Below are positions 16,522-24,537 of a stretch of DNA of 64,000 bases, one piece after another. The position numbers and the translations under genes are program-made. The notes beneath the pieces were generated by a model. The model saw nothing but the letters and a program-made list of their open reading frames with translations, had not been told where the DNA came from and searched no databases. The first letter of the stretch is position 1. Every line of letters begins with the position of its first letter. Source of the DNA: JBBPZK01 sp965219175 (GTDB taxonomy: Bacteria > Actinomycetota > Rubrobacteria > Rubrobacterales > Rubrobacteraceae); contig CBDCNI010000001.1 of assembly GCA_965219175.1 (NCBI GenBank), positions 3,038,001 through 3,102,000 of the forward strand. Reading direction: 5' to 3'.

Positions 16522-17941
16522 AATCCTCCCAGAACGGGTGCGTGTAGCCGAGTTCGCTTAAAGTTTTGCGGATCTCCAGCATCGCCGTGTAGGTCGGCAA
16601 CACGTAGAGCGTCTCGCCCGGCGGCGTCGCAGCGAGCGCTTTTTGGATGGCTTCTTTCCGATCCGGGACGACCTCTCCGACCGGGAGCTCAGCGTATTTG
16701 AGGCGCACGGCCATGTCTTCGGCCCGGATGCCACTGACCATAAACGGTGGGCCGCCGTTTTCGGCTCCGTCGTGCGTCCGTGCGTCGGCGAGCATTTCGA
16801 AGTCTACGTCCCACAGCCAGGAGACGTCCCGGCCGTCGGCGTCGTTGTCGTTTATGGCTATGAGGACGTTGGCGGCCTCCTCTGCAGTGACGAAGGTTCG
16901 GAGGATCTCGTTAAAGCCCACGGGGTTCTTGATCAGGAGCAGGAAAGCTTCCCTATCCCCGGCCCGCACCCTCTCGACCCTCCCGAAAGCCCCCCCGAAC
17001 GCCGCGAGCCCCGCCACGATCTCATCCAGCCCTATCCCGGCTTCTCCGGCGACCGCAGCCGCCGCCAGCGCGTTGTACACGTTGTAGAGCCCCGGAAGCT
17101 CCACCTTGACCTCCCGCTCCCCTTTCGGCGTCGAGAGCTTAAACTTCGCCCCTCGCGCCCCGTCGAGTCTCACGCTCGTAGCCCGGTAGTCGGGTTCCGG
17201 GCGCGAGAAGGAGCAGTTCGGGCAATCGTAGACACCGACGTGTCCCATGTAGACGCTCGCGTATTCCAGAGGAGTCCCGCAGATCGGGCAGTCCTTCGAG
17301 TCGGCGACGTGTTGCAGGCGGCCGGTATCGAGGGTGGGCTCGTCAACACCGTAGTAGACCGGATTCCCGGCCGAGCGTCCGAGGCTCGCCACTAGCGGGT
17401 CGTCGGCGTTGAGGAGTACCGTTCCGTCGGGCGGCAGGTCTTTGAAGGCGGAGGCGATGACCTTTCCGGTGTAGGCGAGTTCCCCATAGCGGTCGAGTTG
17501 ATCCCGGAACAGGTTCAGGACGGCCAGAAGTTTCAGGTCTGCTTCGGCGGCGACCTTCGGCACGCTCGCCTCGTCTATCTCGAACAGCCCGATCTCCGAG
17601 GCCGGATTCCCCGCCAGATCCGAGTCGGAAACCAGGGCGGCTGTCACGCCGGTTATGAGGTTCGCGCCCGTCGAGTTGTTGACCGCCCGGACTTTCGCCG
17701 TCTGGAGGATTTTGGAGACCATCCGGGTCGTGGTCGTCTTGCCGTTGGTGCCGGTAATCGCCACCGACCCGAGCGGAAGCCGTCGTGAGAGTTTACCGAG
17801 GGCCGCCGGGTCTACCCTACGCGAGATCACCCCCGGAACAGTCGAGCCGCCGCCCATCTTCAAAGTCCGGCTGGCGAGTTGCGCCGCCCGCGCCGCCAGT
17901 ACAGCCGCCGAGAGCCGCGCGTCGTAGAAAGACTTCCTCAT
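16520..17941 (-). CDS. murT: Lipid II isoglutaminyl synthase, ATP-dependent subunit MurT
   Basis: 473 residues, Mur-ligase-like. P-loop ITGTNGKTTT (62-71), then a four-cysteine zinc ribbon (C218, C221, C240, C243) characteristic of MurT inside the central domain, and the C-terminal DUF1727-type domain (NPVGFNEILR, NDNDADGRDVSWLWDVDFE). MurT activates the alpha-carboxylate of lipid II D-Glu for amidation with ammonia from GatD. The ATG at 17941 is preceded by TATAAT with 7 nt between, so translation is probably leaderless; a longer frame from 18013 is rejected. The gene stops inside the terminal repeat of the RM island, which separates it from gatD. Confidence 0.95.
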   Translation of the reverse strand: MRKSFYDARLSAAVLAARAAQLASRTLKMGGGSTVPGVISRRVDPAALGKLSRRLPLGSVAITGTNGKTTTTRMVSKILQTAKVRAVNNSTGANLITGVTAALVSDSDLAGNPASEIGLFEIDEASVPKVAAEADLKLLAVLNLFRDQLDRYGELAYTGKVIASAFKDLPPDGTVLLNADDPLVASLGRSAGNPVYYGVDEPTLDTGRLQHVADSKDCPICGTPLEYASVYMGHVGVYDCPNCSFSRPEPDYRATSVRLDGARGAKFKLSTPKGEREVKVELPGLYNVYNALAAAAVAGEAGIGLDEIVAGLAAFGGAFGRVERVRAGDREAFLLLIKNPVGFNEILRTFVTAEEAANVLIAINDNDADGRDVSWLWDVDFEMLADARTHDGAENGGPPFMVSGIRAEDMAVRLKYAELPVGEVVPDRKEAIQKALAATPPGETLYVLPTYTAMLEIRKTLSELGYTHPFWED

Positions 17942-17948
17942 AGCGCGG

Positions 17949-17954
17949 ATTATA
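17949..17954 (-). promoter_or_regulatory. TATAAT box for a leaderless murT mRNA
   Basis: On the minus strand a perfect TATAAT is followed by CCGCGCT and then the murT ATG, placing the transcription start at or next to the start codon. No ribosome site precedes the ATG. No strong -35 element is seen. Confidence 0.6.
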
Positions 17955-18122
17955 TTGGTTCGGAGAAAGACTATCGCGACTCGCCATCCTGACAGACTGT
18001 CTCTTCCATCCATCCAGGCTTGTCTATCGGTCGGCAGGATCTACGAACGTCGTGCTTTCATGAGGAAAGCTTTGGGTAAGCAAGCTGTCCAGGGTAAGGC
18101 GGGTCGGACTATCGTCCAGTTC

Positions 18123-18692
18123 TTACCTGCTGTTCTCGGCGGCTTCGACCACGTCCGAGACTATGATCTTTCCACCCGCGCCCGTACCTTTCACGCGAGA
18201 AATATCTACGCCGGTCTCTTCGGCCATTTGCTGGGCGGCCTCCGTAACCTCCACGCCGGCCTGGGCTCCCTCTTGGAACATCCCGGCGCCGTCACGCAGA
18301 TTTCTCAAGGTGCCGCCGGTGGCTTGCTGAGCGGCCCGCGCCCCTTCACCCATCGCTCCCTGCCAGGCTTCGGTGGCGGACCTTAGGAACGAGAAGGGAT
18401 CGTAGAAAGAGGAGAACATCGACTCGTAGGCTCTGCCCTGCTCCTCGTACAACCCTTGCAGCGCCTTTTGCTGTCTCTCCGAAGCCTGGGCCGTGGCCCG
18501 GACCATCTCGCGACTAGCCCGCGCGTAGGCGTCGAATACGCTGGGCGCGTTCCAGAAAGGGTTCTTCGCGAACTCAACGTTTTGTTGCTGGATGGCAATT
18601 GCGCTCTCGGCCATAGTCCGGTACCATTCGAGCCCCGCTTCAGCCGACTCCACGGCAGCGTCGCGGGCCTTTTTAGGTGAATAGTCGCTCAT
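18123..18692 (-). CDS. Phasin-like protein with a C-terminal E3-binding-like domain
   Basis: 189 residues. The first 130 are amphipathic and helix-rich, with Gln/Ala/Glu-rich segments (SAIAIQQQNVEFAKNPFWNA, then ARASREMVRATAQASERQQ) as in polyhydroxyalkanoate granule phasins. Residues about 153-186 read AEETGVDISRVKGTGAGGKI followed by IVSDVVEAA, closely resembling the peripheral-subunit-binding domain of 2-oxoacid dehydrogenase E2 subunits. Such a tail could tether a partner enzyme to granules. It is probably cotranscribed with the upstream gene at 18705 (12-nt gap). No PHA synthase is in the window, so the granule link is inference. Confidence 0.7.
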   Translation of the reverse strand: MSDYSPKKARDAAVESAEAGLEWYRTMAESAIAIQQQNVEFAKNPFWNAPSVFDAYARASREMVRATAQASERQQKALQGLYEEQGRAYESMFSSFYDPFSFLRSATEAWQGAMGEGARAAQQATGGTLRNLRDGAGMFQEGAQAGVEVTEAAQQMAEETGVDISRVKGTGAGGKIIVSDVVEAAENSR

Positions 18693-18704
18693 ATTCTTGC
18701 CTCC

Positions 18705-19490
18705 TTAGTCATTTTCTTGCTCCGCCGGGTTTCCGTTCTCCTCATTTCTTTTCAGCACCCATTCTTCTATTACCTCGCCGCAGTCGTTCAGGGTACGCTC
18801 GACCGTGCGGCCGGAGTTGAGGTCTACCTCGCGCTGAATGAACCTCTTCGCCGGCTTATCAATTTCATCGCCGGTTGTCGCCTCGCCTTCTCCATTGGTT
18901 TCCTGTTGCGGTAAGAACTTCAGCCTGCCCACGAGCGCCTCTTCCACGACTTGGCCCTTCTCGTTGAAAACGGTGGCGACGACGTCGCCGTCCCTATTCA
19001 CGATGTGCCGCACCACCTGGTGATCCTCCGGCTCGTTTGCCGGACGCCCGGCCGATCTGCCGGGAGCCGGGAGAGAAGGTCGCCTTGCGGACGATATCTC
19101 CGGCCTCGAGCGCTCCTCGGCCATCCGTATAGGAAGCTCGAACCAGCGGCGCGCGAGCTGTCCATTCTCGTACCAGGCGTCCGCGGCGCGGTTGAAGTTG
19201 TAGACGGGCGCGAAAAACAAGGTGAGTCCCAGATTCGCAGTCGAAGTGATGAGATCCAGGCTGTGCAGGAGGTCGCCCAGATGCGTTTGCAAGAACAACT
19301 CGGCGTCCAGGCTCTGGACTTCCAGCCGGACCTTGCCGATCCTGACGAGGTTCGCGAGGTTGAGGTCTTCGATCTTCAAAGCGAGGTCTTTCGCTTCGAG
19401 CCGCGGAGCATCGAGGAGTATGTCCGGTTTTTCGGTCTCCCCGGAGGCGGCTCCTTTCCTCAGGGTCGACCTCTCGCGGTTCGTGGGCAC
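18705..19490 (-). CDS. Hypothetical protein, partner of the phasin-like gene
   Basis: 261 residues from a GTG; not recognised. The N-terminal third is leucine-rich and acidic (EAKDLALKIEDLNLANLVRI), the middle has FNRAADAWYENGQLARRW, then a proline/arginine-rich linker. The C-terminal part carries two related short motifs, HIVNRDGDVVATVFNEKGQV and EVDLNSGRTVERTLNDCGEV, looking like a repeated beta-hairpin unit. No signal peptide or membrane segment. The 12-nt distance to the phasin-like gene indicates a two-gene operon, so a granule- or lipid-associated role is possible but unproven. Confidence 0.75.
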   Translation of the reverse strand: MPTNRERSTLRKGAASGETEKPDILLDAPRLEAKDLALKIEDLNLANLVRIGKVRLEVQSLDAELFLQTHLGDLLHSLDLITSTANLGLTLFFAPVYNFNRAADAWYENGQLARRWFELPIRMAEERSRPEISSARRPSLPAPGRSAGRPANEPEDHQVVRHIVNRDGDVVATVFNEKGQVVEEALVGRLKFLPQQETNGEGEATTGDEIDKPAKRFIQREVDLNSGRTVERTLNDCGEVIEEWVLKRNEENGNPAEQEND

Positions 19491-19848
19491 CCTGAACGTC
19501 CCTCTGTCTTCTATCCGCCCATTCTCAAAGTAACATCTCTCGGAACTCTAACCGCACATCCTGAAGATCACACCCGCCAAAACAACCCTACTCTTGCCAG
19601 TCTCCATCGCGTATCCTTCAGCGGGTACATTTCGCCAACCTAAGCGCCCGACGACGGTCGTCCGTCTTCGCAAACGCTAGGCCGCTTGTAATGTGTACAT
19701 CCTTACCTAAGGCATCCCAAACGTGCCTAAGTCGGATTTGTTTCGCACGTCGACGTTGGTGGATGTTCATCCAGCTTGGCCGGTTATGCGCAAACTGGCC
19801 GTTTGTCCTGGTGCGGTTGGTTGCGGAGTGCGGTAAAAATAGTGGACT
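19491..19848. other. Divergent intergenic region without a gene
   Basis: 358 nt between the leftward hypothetical gene and the rightward htrA-like gene. It must hold both promoters. CCTTACCTAAGG near 19706 is a short perfect palindrome. An A/T-rich TAAAAATAGT lies just before the protease ATG and could be its -10 region. No RNA gene or riboswitch could be recognised. Confidence 0.4.
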
Positions 19849-20847
19849 ATGGAGATCTTCGAGAACCTTTCGGCAAGCTCCAGGTTGGAGCCGAACCCGC
19901 TCGACGCTTACTCGCGGGTCGTTCGGGGCGTCTCCGAGACGCTGGAGCCGGCCGTGGTACAGGTCGGCACGCTTTCGGGGCAGGGCGGTGGGAGTGGTGT
20001 GATCCTGGGCGCGAGCGATGGCTCCGCCACCGCCGTTACCAACAGCCACGTCGTGCGCGGCCTTTTGAACGCCCGCGGACAGGGAGGCAGGCGTAGAAGC
20101 AGCGGCTCCGGCGTCCTCCAGATCACGCTCTCGGACGGTACTTCAGTTCCGGCGGAGGTCCTGGGCGACGACCCGTCCAGCGACCTCGGTGTGCTCCGCT
20201 TCGAGCCGGACAACGAGGTGACGGTCGCCACGCTCGGGGAAGCCCAGAACCTGGTCGTCGGTCAGCTCGTGGTCGCCATCGGCAACCCTTTGGGGTTTCA
20301 GAGGAGCGTGACGGCCGGGGTGGTCAGCGCGCTCGGGCGCTCCATAAGGAGTCAGGACGGACGCCTGATCGAGGACGTAGTCCAGACTGACGCGGCGATC
20401 AACCCCGGCAACTCGGGCGGTCCCCTGGCGGATGCCGCCGGACGGGTTATCGGCATAAATACCGCCATTATCGGGGGCGCCCAGGGGATAGGCTTCGCAG
20501 TGCCGGTCTCGGCGGCGTTCAGGCGTGTGATCTTCGCCCTGGTTACCGAGGGGCGGGTGCGCCGGGCCTACCTCGGGGTGGTCGTGGAGAGCCGCCAGGC
20601 AAGCGACGGCCTCGGTGGCGGAGCAGGCATAAGAAACGTAGCCCCGAACAGCCCGGCCGAGCGGGCGGGTCTCAGGCCGGGGGACGTGATCGTCGGCTTC
20701 GGAGACGAGAGCGTCAGGTCCAACTCAGACCTCCTCAACCTGCTCGACGAGTCGGCCATCGGCAAGGACTTCACGATGCGCGTGATCCGAGGCGGCGGAG
20801 AGACTACCCTTAAAGTACGGCCCCGAGAGCAACCCGACGACCGCTAG
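19849..20847 (+). CDS. HtrA/DegP-type serine protease without a membrane anchor
   Basis: 332 residues: a trypsin-like domain with His67 (TNSHVV), Asp112 (SSDLGVL) and Ser189 (GNSGGPL), then one PDZ domain (about 230-325; YLGVVVESRQ, PAERAGLRPGDVIVGF). Unlike most bacterial HtrA proteins it has neither signal peptide nor transmembrane segment, so it should act in the cytoplasm. A loop rich in Gly/Arg (QGGRRRSSGSG) interrupts the N-terminal barrel. It heads a set with two small genes at 20864 and 21105, closely spaced on the same strand, which suggests a stress or quality-control unit. Confidence 0.92.
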   Translation: MEIFENLSASSRLEPNPLDAYSRVVRGVSETLEPAVVQVGTLSGQGGGSGVILGASDGSATAVTNSHVVRGLLNARGQGGRRRSSGSGVLQITLSDGTSVPAEVLGDDPSSDLGVLRFEPDNEVTVATLGEAQNLVVGQLVVAIGNPLGFQRSVTAGVVSALGRSIRSQDGRLIEDVVQTDAAINPGNSGGPLADAAGRVIGINTAIIGGAQGIGFAVPVSAAFRRVIFALVTEGRVRRAYLGVVVESRQASDGLGGGAGIRNVAPNSPAERAGLRPGDVIVGFGDESVRSNSDLLNLLDESAIGKDFTMRVIRGGGETTLKVRPREQPDDR

Positions 20848-20863
20848 ATAGAGAGGGAGACCG

Positions 20864-21100
20864 ATGCCGGACGTAACGCTTGTAGTGCGCGACTTGAAAG
20901 ACGGCGAAGACGCCGAACGGCTTGAGCGTGCGCTCACGCGCCTTAGCTTCGTGAACGCGGTGAACGTGGACGCGGAGCAGGAAATGGTCGCCGTCTCCTA
21001 CGAAGGCGGCGGAGATGAACTAGAGAAGATCGAAGCAGCCGCGAAGGAGGCAGGTCACGACCCGGAACCCTCACCCGGAGCCGGGCGCATGGAGCGCTGA
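20864..21100 (+). CDS. Small HMA-like (ferredoxin-fold) protein lacking CxxC
   Basis: 78 residues with the beta-alpha-beta pattern of heavy-metal-associated domains: VTLVVRDLKDGEDAERLERA, then VNAVNVDAEQEMVAVSY and IEAAAKEAGHDPE. The metal-binding CxxC that normally follows the first strand is replaced by KDGED, so copper binding is unlikely. GAGGGAG stands 4 nt before the ATG. It follows the protease by 16 nt and precedes a coiled-coil protein by 4 nt, so the three are probably translated together. Function unknown. Confidence 0.8.
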   Translation: MPDVTLVVRDLKDGEDAERLERALTRLSFVNAVNVDAEQEMVAVSYEGGGDELEKIEAAAKEAGHDPEPSPGAGRMER

Positions 21101-21104
21101 CCCG

Positions 21105-21533
21105 ATGCCAGCCGATTCCATCCCCCCACGAGAAGCGGCGAGGCTTCTCGACATCCCGGAGAAAGAGGCGGACGAACTGGCCGGCTCCGGCGGCCTCGTC
21201 TCCATGGAGGTCGTCCGAGGGCGAATCGGCGCGGTTGCCCTCGCCCTGGAACTAGCCCGCGCCCGCGAGGAAGTCGGACGCCTGTCCGGACGGATCGAGG
21301 AAGTAAGAGCCTCCAACTTGCGGCTCCTCGGCGAACTAAAAGAATCTACCGGTGAACGGCGGCGACTGACGGAGGAAGTCCTGGAGCTACGGGCAGCGGC
21401 CGAGGAACGGCTGATGCTCATGGAACGCATAGAACAGATGTCCCGCATCGAGCGGGAGCTGGAGGAGAAGACCTCCGAGCTGGAATACCTCAAGGAAAGG
21501 GGACTCGTGAACCGAGTGCTGGGACGCGGTTAA
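21105..21533 (+). CDS. Coiled-coil protein with an N-terminal HTH-like segment
   Basis: 142 residues. The start (PPREAARLLDIPEKEADELA, then GGLVSMEV) looks like a MerR-type helix-turn-helix that would read a short DNA or protein element. Residues about 45-130 form a continuous charged coiled coil (LARAREEVGRLSGRIEEVRA, ERLMLMERIEQMSRIERELE). It is four nt from the preceding small gene. A DNA-binding or adaptor role in the protease operon is possible; no family name can be given. Confidence 0.75.
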   Translation: MPADSIPPREAARLLDIPEKEADELAGSGGLVSMEVVRGRIGAVALALELARAREEVGRLSGRIEEVRASNLRLLGELKESTGERRRLTEEVLELRAAAEERLMLMERIEQMSRIERELEEKTSELEYLKERGLVNRVLGRG

Positions 21534-21549
21534 CCCTCTGTACGAAGCT

Positions 21550-22239
21550 TCAGGAACCCTTCTCGACCCCGGCGGATTTTCGGCCGCGTCTCCAAAGCCA
21601 GGAGACCAAGACAAAGAGGAGGGCGCAACCAATGGCTATGAGCGTCTCGTAGTTGTCCAAAGCCTTCAGGTAGCCGTGGAGGACTTCGTCTTCGAAGATC
21701 ATCTCAACCGCCACGTACACGAGCAGCCCGGCCCCACCGTAGACCAGGATCGGGAAGCGGTCCAAAAGATACGAAAGCATCGCGCTCCCGAAGATGACTA
21801 GAGGAACGGTGGTGGCGAGGCCGATGGCGAGCAGGACGAAGTTGCCGCCCGAGACGCCGACGAGCGCTATGACGTTGTCGAGCGACATGACGGCGTCGGC
21901 CAGGATGATTATCCTGACGGCCTCCCAGGTGTTCCCGCCGGCCTCTATCTTGCTGTCGTCCGGGTCCGCGTTGACGAGGTTCCAGGCTATGTAGATCAGC
22001 AACACGCCGCCGACTACCTGGAGCAGCGGAATGGCGAGCAGGTAGGCGACCACGGCTGCGAAGATGAGGCGCAGAATCACCGCCCCAACGGAACCCCAGA
22101 TGATCGCCTTGCGGCGGTTGGCTCCCTCCAGCCTGTGGGCGGCGAGCGCTATCACCACGGCGTTGTCGCCGGAGAGAATGAGGTTGACGCCGAGCACCCC
22201 GACGAGCCGCGCCAGCATCTCACCAGTAAAGAAATCCAC
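21550..22239 (-). CDS. TerC-family integral membrane protein (YjbE type)
   Basis: 229 residues, about seven transmembrane helices. The family motifs are present: NLILSGDNAVVIALA in helix 1 and the matching ADAVMSLDNVIALVGVSGG in the second half, with the Asp residues thought to bind metal. TerC proteins of this type export Mn2+ or similar cations, often to metallate secreted enzymes. The start is a GTG. It lies convergent to the protease operon and downstream of two exchanger genes, forming a membrane-ion-transport block. A Mn-responsive riboswitch was looked for upstream and not recognised. Confidence 0.92.
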   Translation of the reverse strand: MDFFTGEMLARLVGVLGVNLILSGDNAVVIALAAHRLEGANRRKAIIWGSVGAVILRLIFAAVVAYLLAIPLLQVVGGVLLIYIAWNLVNADPDDSKIEAGGNTWEAVRIIILADAVMSLDNVIALVGVSGGNFVLLAIGLATTVPLVIFGSAMLSYLLDRFPILVYGGAGLLVYVAVEMIFEDEVLHGYLKALDNYETLIAIGCALLFVLVSWLWRRGRKSAGVEKGS

Positions 22240-22355
22240 CAGAAAAACTTATCCTCTCGCTACCGCATCCCGCTACGCAACCACCTCCGCGCGGAACGCG
22301 GAAACCTCGAACAAACGTCCTCCCAGAATCTTATCTTAACAGGGAGCAACGACGG

Positions 22356-23363
22356 CTAGAGGACGGAGACGACGGAGACGGTTACGAAGACGGCGTAGAA
22401 GATCCCACCGAGCATCAGGAGGTCCGCCCGTACCGGCCCCTTGCGGAGCAGTAGCAAGAGGACCATCACGCCGGAAGCGATGGCGATCGCAACGGCCAGG
22501 AAATCCAGGAAGTTGAAGCTCCAGGAGGTGAACAGTATGCCCAAGGAGACCGGGATGGTGCTCTGGAAGACCATCGCACCGGTTATGTTGCCGAAGGCGA
22601 GCGTGTCGTCGTTGCTCCTCATCCAGTAGATGGAGTTGAACTTCTCGGGAAGCTCCGTGGCGAGCGGGGCGAGGACCAGTGCGATCAGGCCGGCCGGTAT
22701 CCCGAGTGACTCCGAGAGGTGCTCCACGCCGCTGACGAAGAAGTGCGCCCCGACGCCCATCACCACTATCGTCAGCACGAGTTGCGTCACGACCGCCCAC
22801 GTCGGGGCCGAACCGAACCGGCTGGGCCAGAGCCACAGGTTGCCGGGGGACTCCTGCGACTCACCGCCGGACTTTATAGTCTGGTAAACGTAGAAGGCGT
22901 AGGCGCCTAGCAGCACAACGGCCAGGGCTATCTTCAGGAAGAGCGGCAGAGAAATGAGGCCGGCGACCGCCGCCAGGGTAAACAGGACCAGGAAGAAAGT
23001 CAGGTCACGCTCGGTCACGCTCTCGTCGATCTGGATGGTCTTGCCGCTCTCCCGGCGTCTACTGAAACCGAGAGCCGACGCGCCGACGATGAACATCGCG
23101 AGCGTCGCGAGCAAGAAAGGCGCCCCGAGAATAGCCCCGACCCCGATCTCCCCTCCCGCGCTGTCGCCGGTGAAAAGAGCCCCGATTATGGCGATAACCG
23201 GGATCATAGTCTCCGGCAACGCGGTCCCAACCGCCGCCAGAACACTCCCGACCGCCCCGCTGCCGAGGTTCAAACGCTCGCCGAGCATCTCCACCGCGTT
23301 TGTGAAGACGATGGCGGCCGAAAGAATAACGATGAGGGCTAATATCAGTTCGACTGCGGTCAT
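22356..23363 (-). CDS. Sodium/calcium-exchanger-family membrane protein
   Basis: 335 residues with about ten helices in two inverted halves. The alpha repeats are clear: GTALPETMIPVIAIIGAL in the first half and LATELPEKFNS followed by GNITGAMVFQSTIPVS in the second, the signature of the CaCA superfamily. The central cytoplasmic loop is short and charged (SRRRESGKTIQIDES). It probably exchanges Ca2+ or another cation for Na+ or H+. A close paralogue follows upstream at 23434. The start ATG has AAAGG ahead. Confidence 0.9.
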   Translation of the reverse strand: MTAVELILALIVILSAAIVFTNAVEMLGERLNLGSGAVGSVLAAVGTALPETMIPVIAIIGALFTGDSAGGEIGVGAILGAPFLLATLAMFIVGASALGFSRRRESGKTIQIDESVTERDLTFFLVLFTLAAVAGLISLPLFLKIALAVVLLGAYAFYVYQTIKSGGESQESPGNLWLWPSRFGSAPTWAVVTQLVLTIVVMGVGAHFFVSGVEHLSESLGIPAGLIALVLAPLATELPEKFNSIYWMRSNDDTLAFGNITGAMVFQSTIPVSLGILFTSWSFNFLDFLAVAIAIASGVMVLLLLLRKGPVRADLLMLGGIFYAVFVTVSVVSVL

Positions 23364-23433
23364 CCAAAACCTTTCTTACAGAGCTTGCGAAGACCACAGT
23401 CTACTATCTGTCACCAAGATTGCATAAGGTTTT

Positions 23434-24447
23434 CTAAAGAATAGTAAGAACAGCAACCGCCACGAACACTACGTAAAACGCGCCGCCGACCAGCAGGAAC
23501 CCGGCGCGGAGCGGTCCCTCGCGCCGGAACATCACGTACACGAGGGCGCCCGACAAAAGGGTCGCGGCCACGGCGAAAAGGTCGAGGTAGTTCAGGTTCC
23601 ACCGCGTGAACAAGAGGCCTATTATGGAGACTGGGATGGTGCTCTGGAAGACCATCGCGCCGGTTATGTTTCCCAGGGCGAGGGAGTCTTTATCTTCACG
23701 AAGCCAGATCACGGAATTTAGCGTCTCGGGAAGCTCCGTGGCGAGCGGGGCGAGGACCAGGGAGATCAGGCCGACCGGGATCCCCAAATCCTCCGAGGTG
23801 GTCTGTATAGCCGTGACGAAGAAATGGGATCCCACCACCATCAAACCGAGCGCCCCCACAACCTGGAGGATGACGACGAAAAGCGGCGCCGGAGAACCGG
23901 AATGCCAGAGCTTTAACTCCTCCGGCTCGCCGGAACTCTCCCCACCGGATTTCAAAGTCTGGCGCACGTAGAAAGCGTATGCCCCGAGTACCACGACCGC
24001 GACCGCGACCCTCGCGTAGAGCGGCAGTGTGACGATACCGGCCGCGCCGCCTATAGCGAAGGCGATCAGGAAAAATCTCAAGTCACGGATGGTGGAAGAT
24101 TCGTCCACGGCTACTTCCCCGCCGCCCTCCCTGCGGGACCGGAAGCCGAGGATGGAAGCCCCGACGACGAACATGCCTAGCGTGCCGAGAAGGAACGGCG
24201 CCCCGAGGATCGCGCCGATCCCCACTTCACCGGCCGTTCCAGGGTCTCTGCCGGTTAGGACGGCGCCGAGGATCGCGACTATCGGGATCATGGTCTCCGG
24301 CAAGGCGGTACCGAAGGCGGCGAGCAGGCTCCCGACGGTGCTCTCCCCCAAGTCGAGCCGATTTCCGAGCACTTCCACCGCGTTGGTGAAGTAGATGGCG
24401 GCGACCAGGATGGCGACCAGGGAGCCGACCAACTCTATTACGACCAT
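23434..24447 (-). CDS. Sodium/calcium-exchanger-family membrane protein, paralogue
   Basis: 337 residues, colinear with the neighbour at 22356-23363: FTNAVEVLGNRLDLGESTVG, GTALPETMIPIVAILGAV, LATELPETLNSVIWLRED and GNITGAMVFQSTIPVS. The DNA is also similar over long stretches. The differences concentrate in the central loop and in periplasmic loops, so the pair may differ in specificity or form a heterodimer. Same orientation and a 70-nt gap suggest a tandem duplication now transcribed together. The ATG has GAGAGG 6 nt upstream. Confidence 0.9.
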   Translation of the reverse strand: MVVIELVGSLVAILVAAIYFTNAVEVLGNRLDLGESTVGSLLAAFGTALPETMIPIVAILGAVLTGRDPGTAGEVGIGAILGAPFLLGTLGMFVVGASILGFRSRREGGGEVAVDESSTIRDLRFFLIAFAIGGAAGIVTLPLYARVAVAVVVLGAYAFYVRQTLKSGGESSGEPEELKLWHSGSPAPLFVVILQVVGALGLMVVGSHFFVTAIQTTSEDLGIPVGLISLVLAPLATELPETLNSVIWLREDKDSLALGNITGAMVFQSTIPVSIIGLLFTRWNLNYLDLFAVAATLLSGALVYVMFRREGPLRAGFLLVGGAFYVVFVAVAVLTIL

Positions 24448-24537
24448 CAGGAGCCTCTCAAAGAACCGCCGCCGACCCGAACGTGTAACATTCTACTTAC
24501 CATAACCCGCATTACACCACGACCCCGACGAGGAGAC

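Noticed and set aside
22240..22355. A Mn-sensing yybP-ykoY riboswitch ahead of the TerC gene
   Set aside because: TerC genes often have one, but the conserved GGGGAGUA and CUACC cores are not visible; only a CCGCG/CGCGG hairpin is seen.
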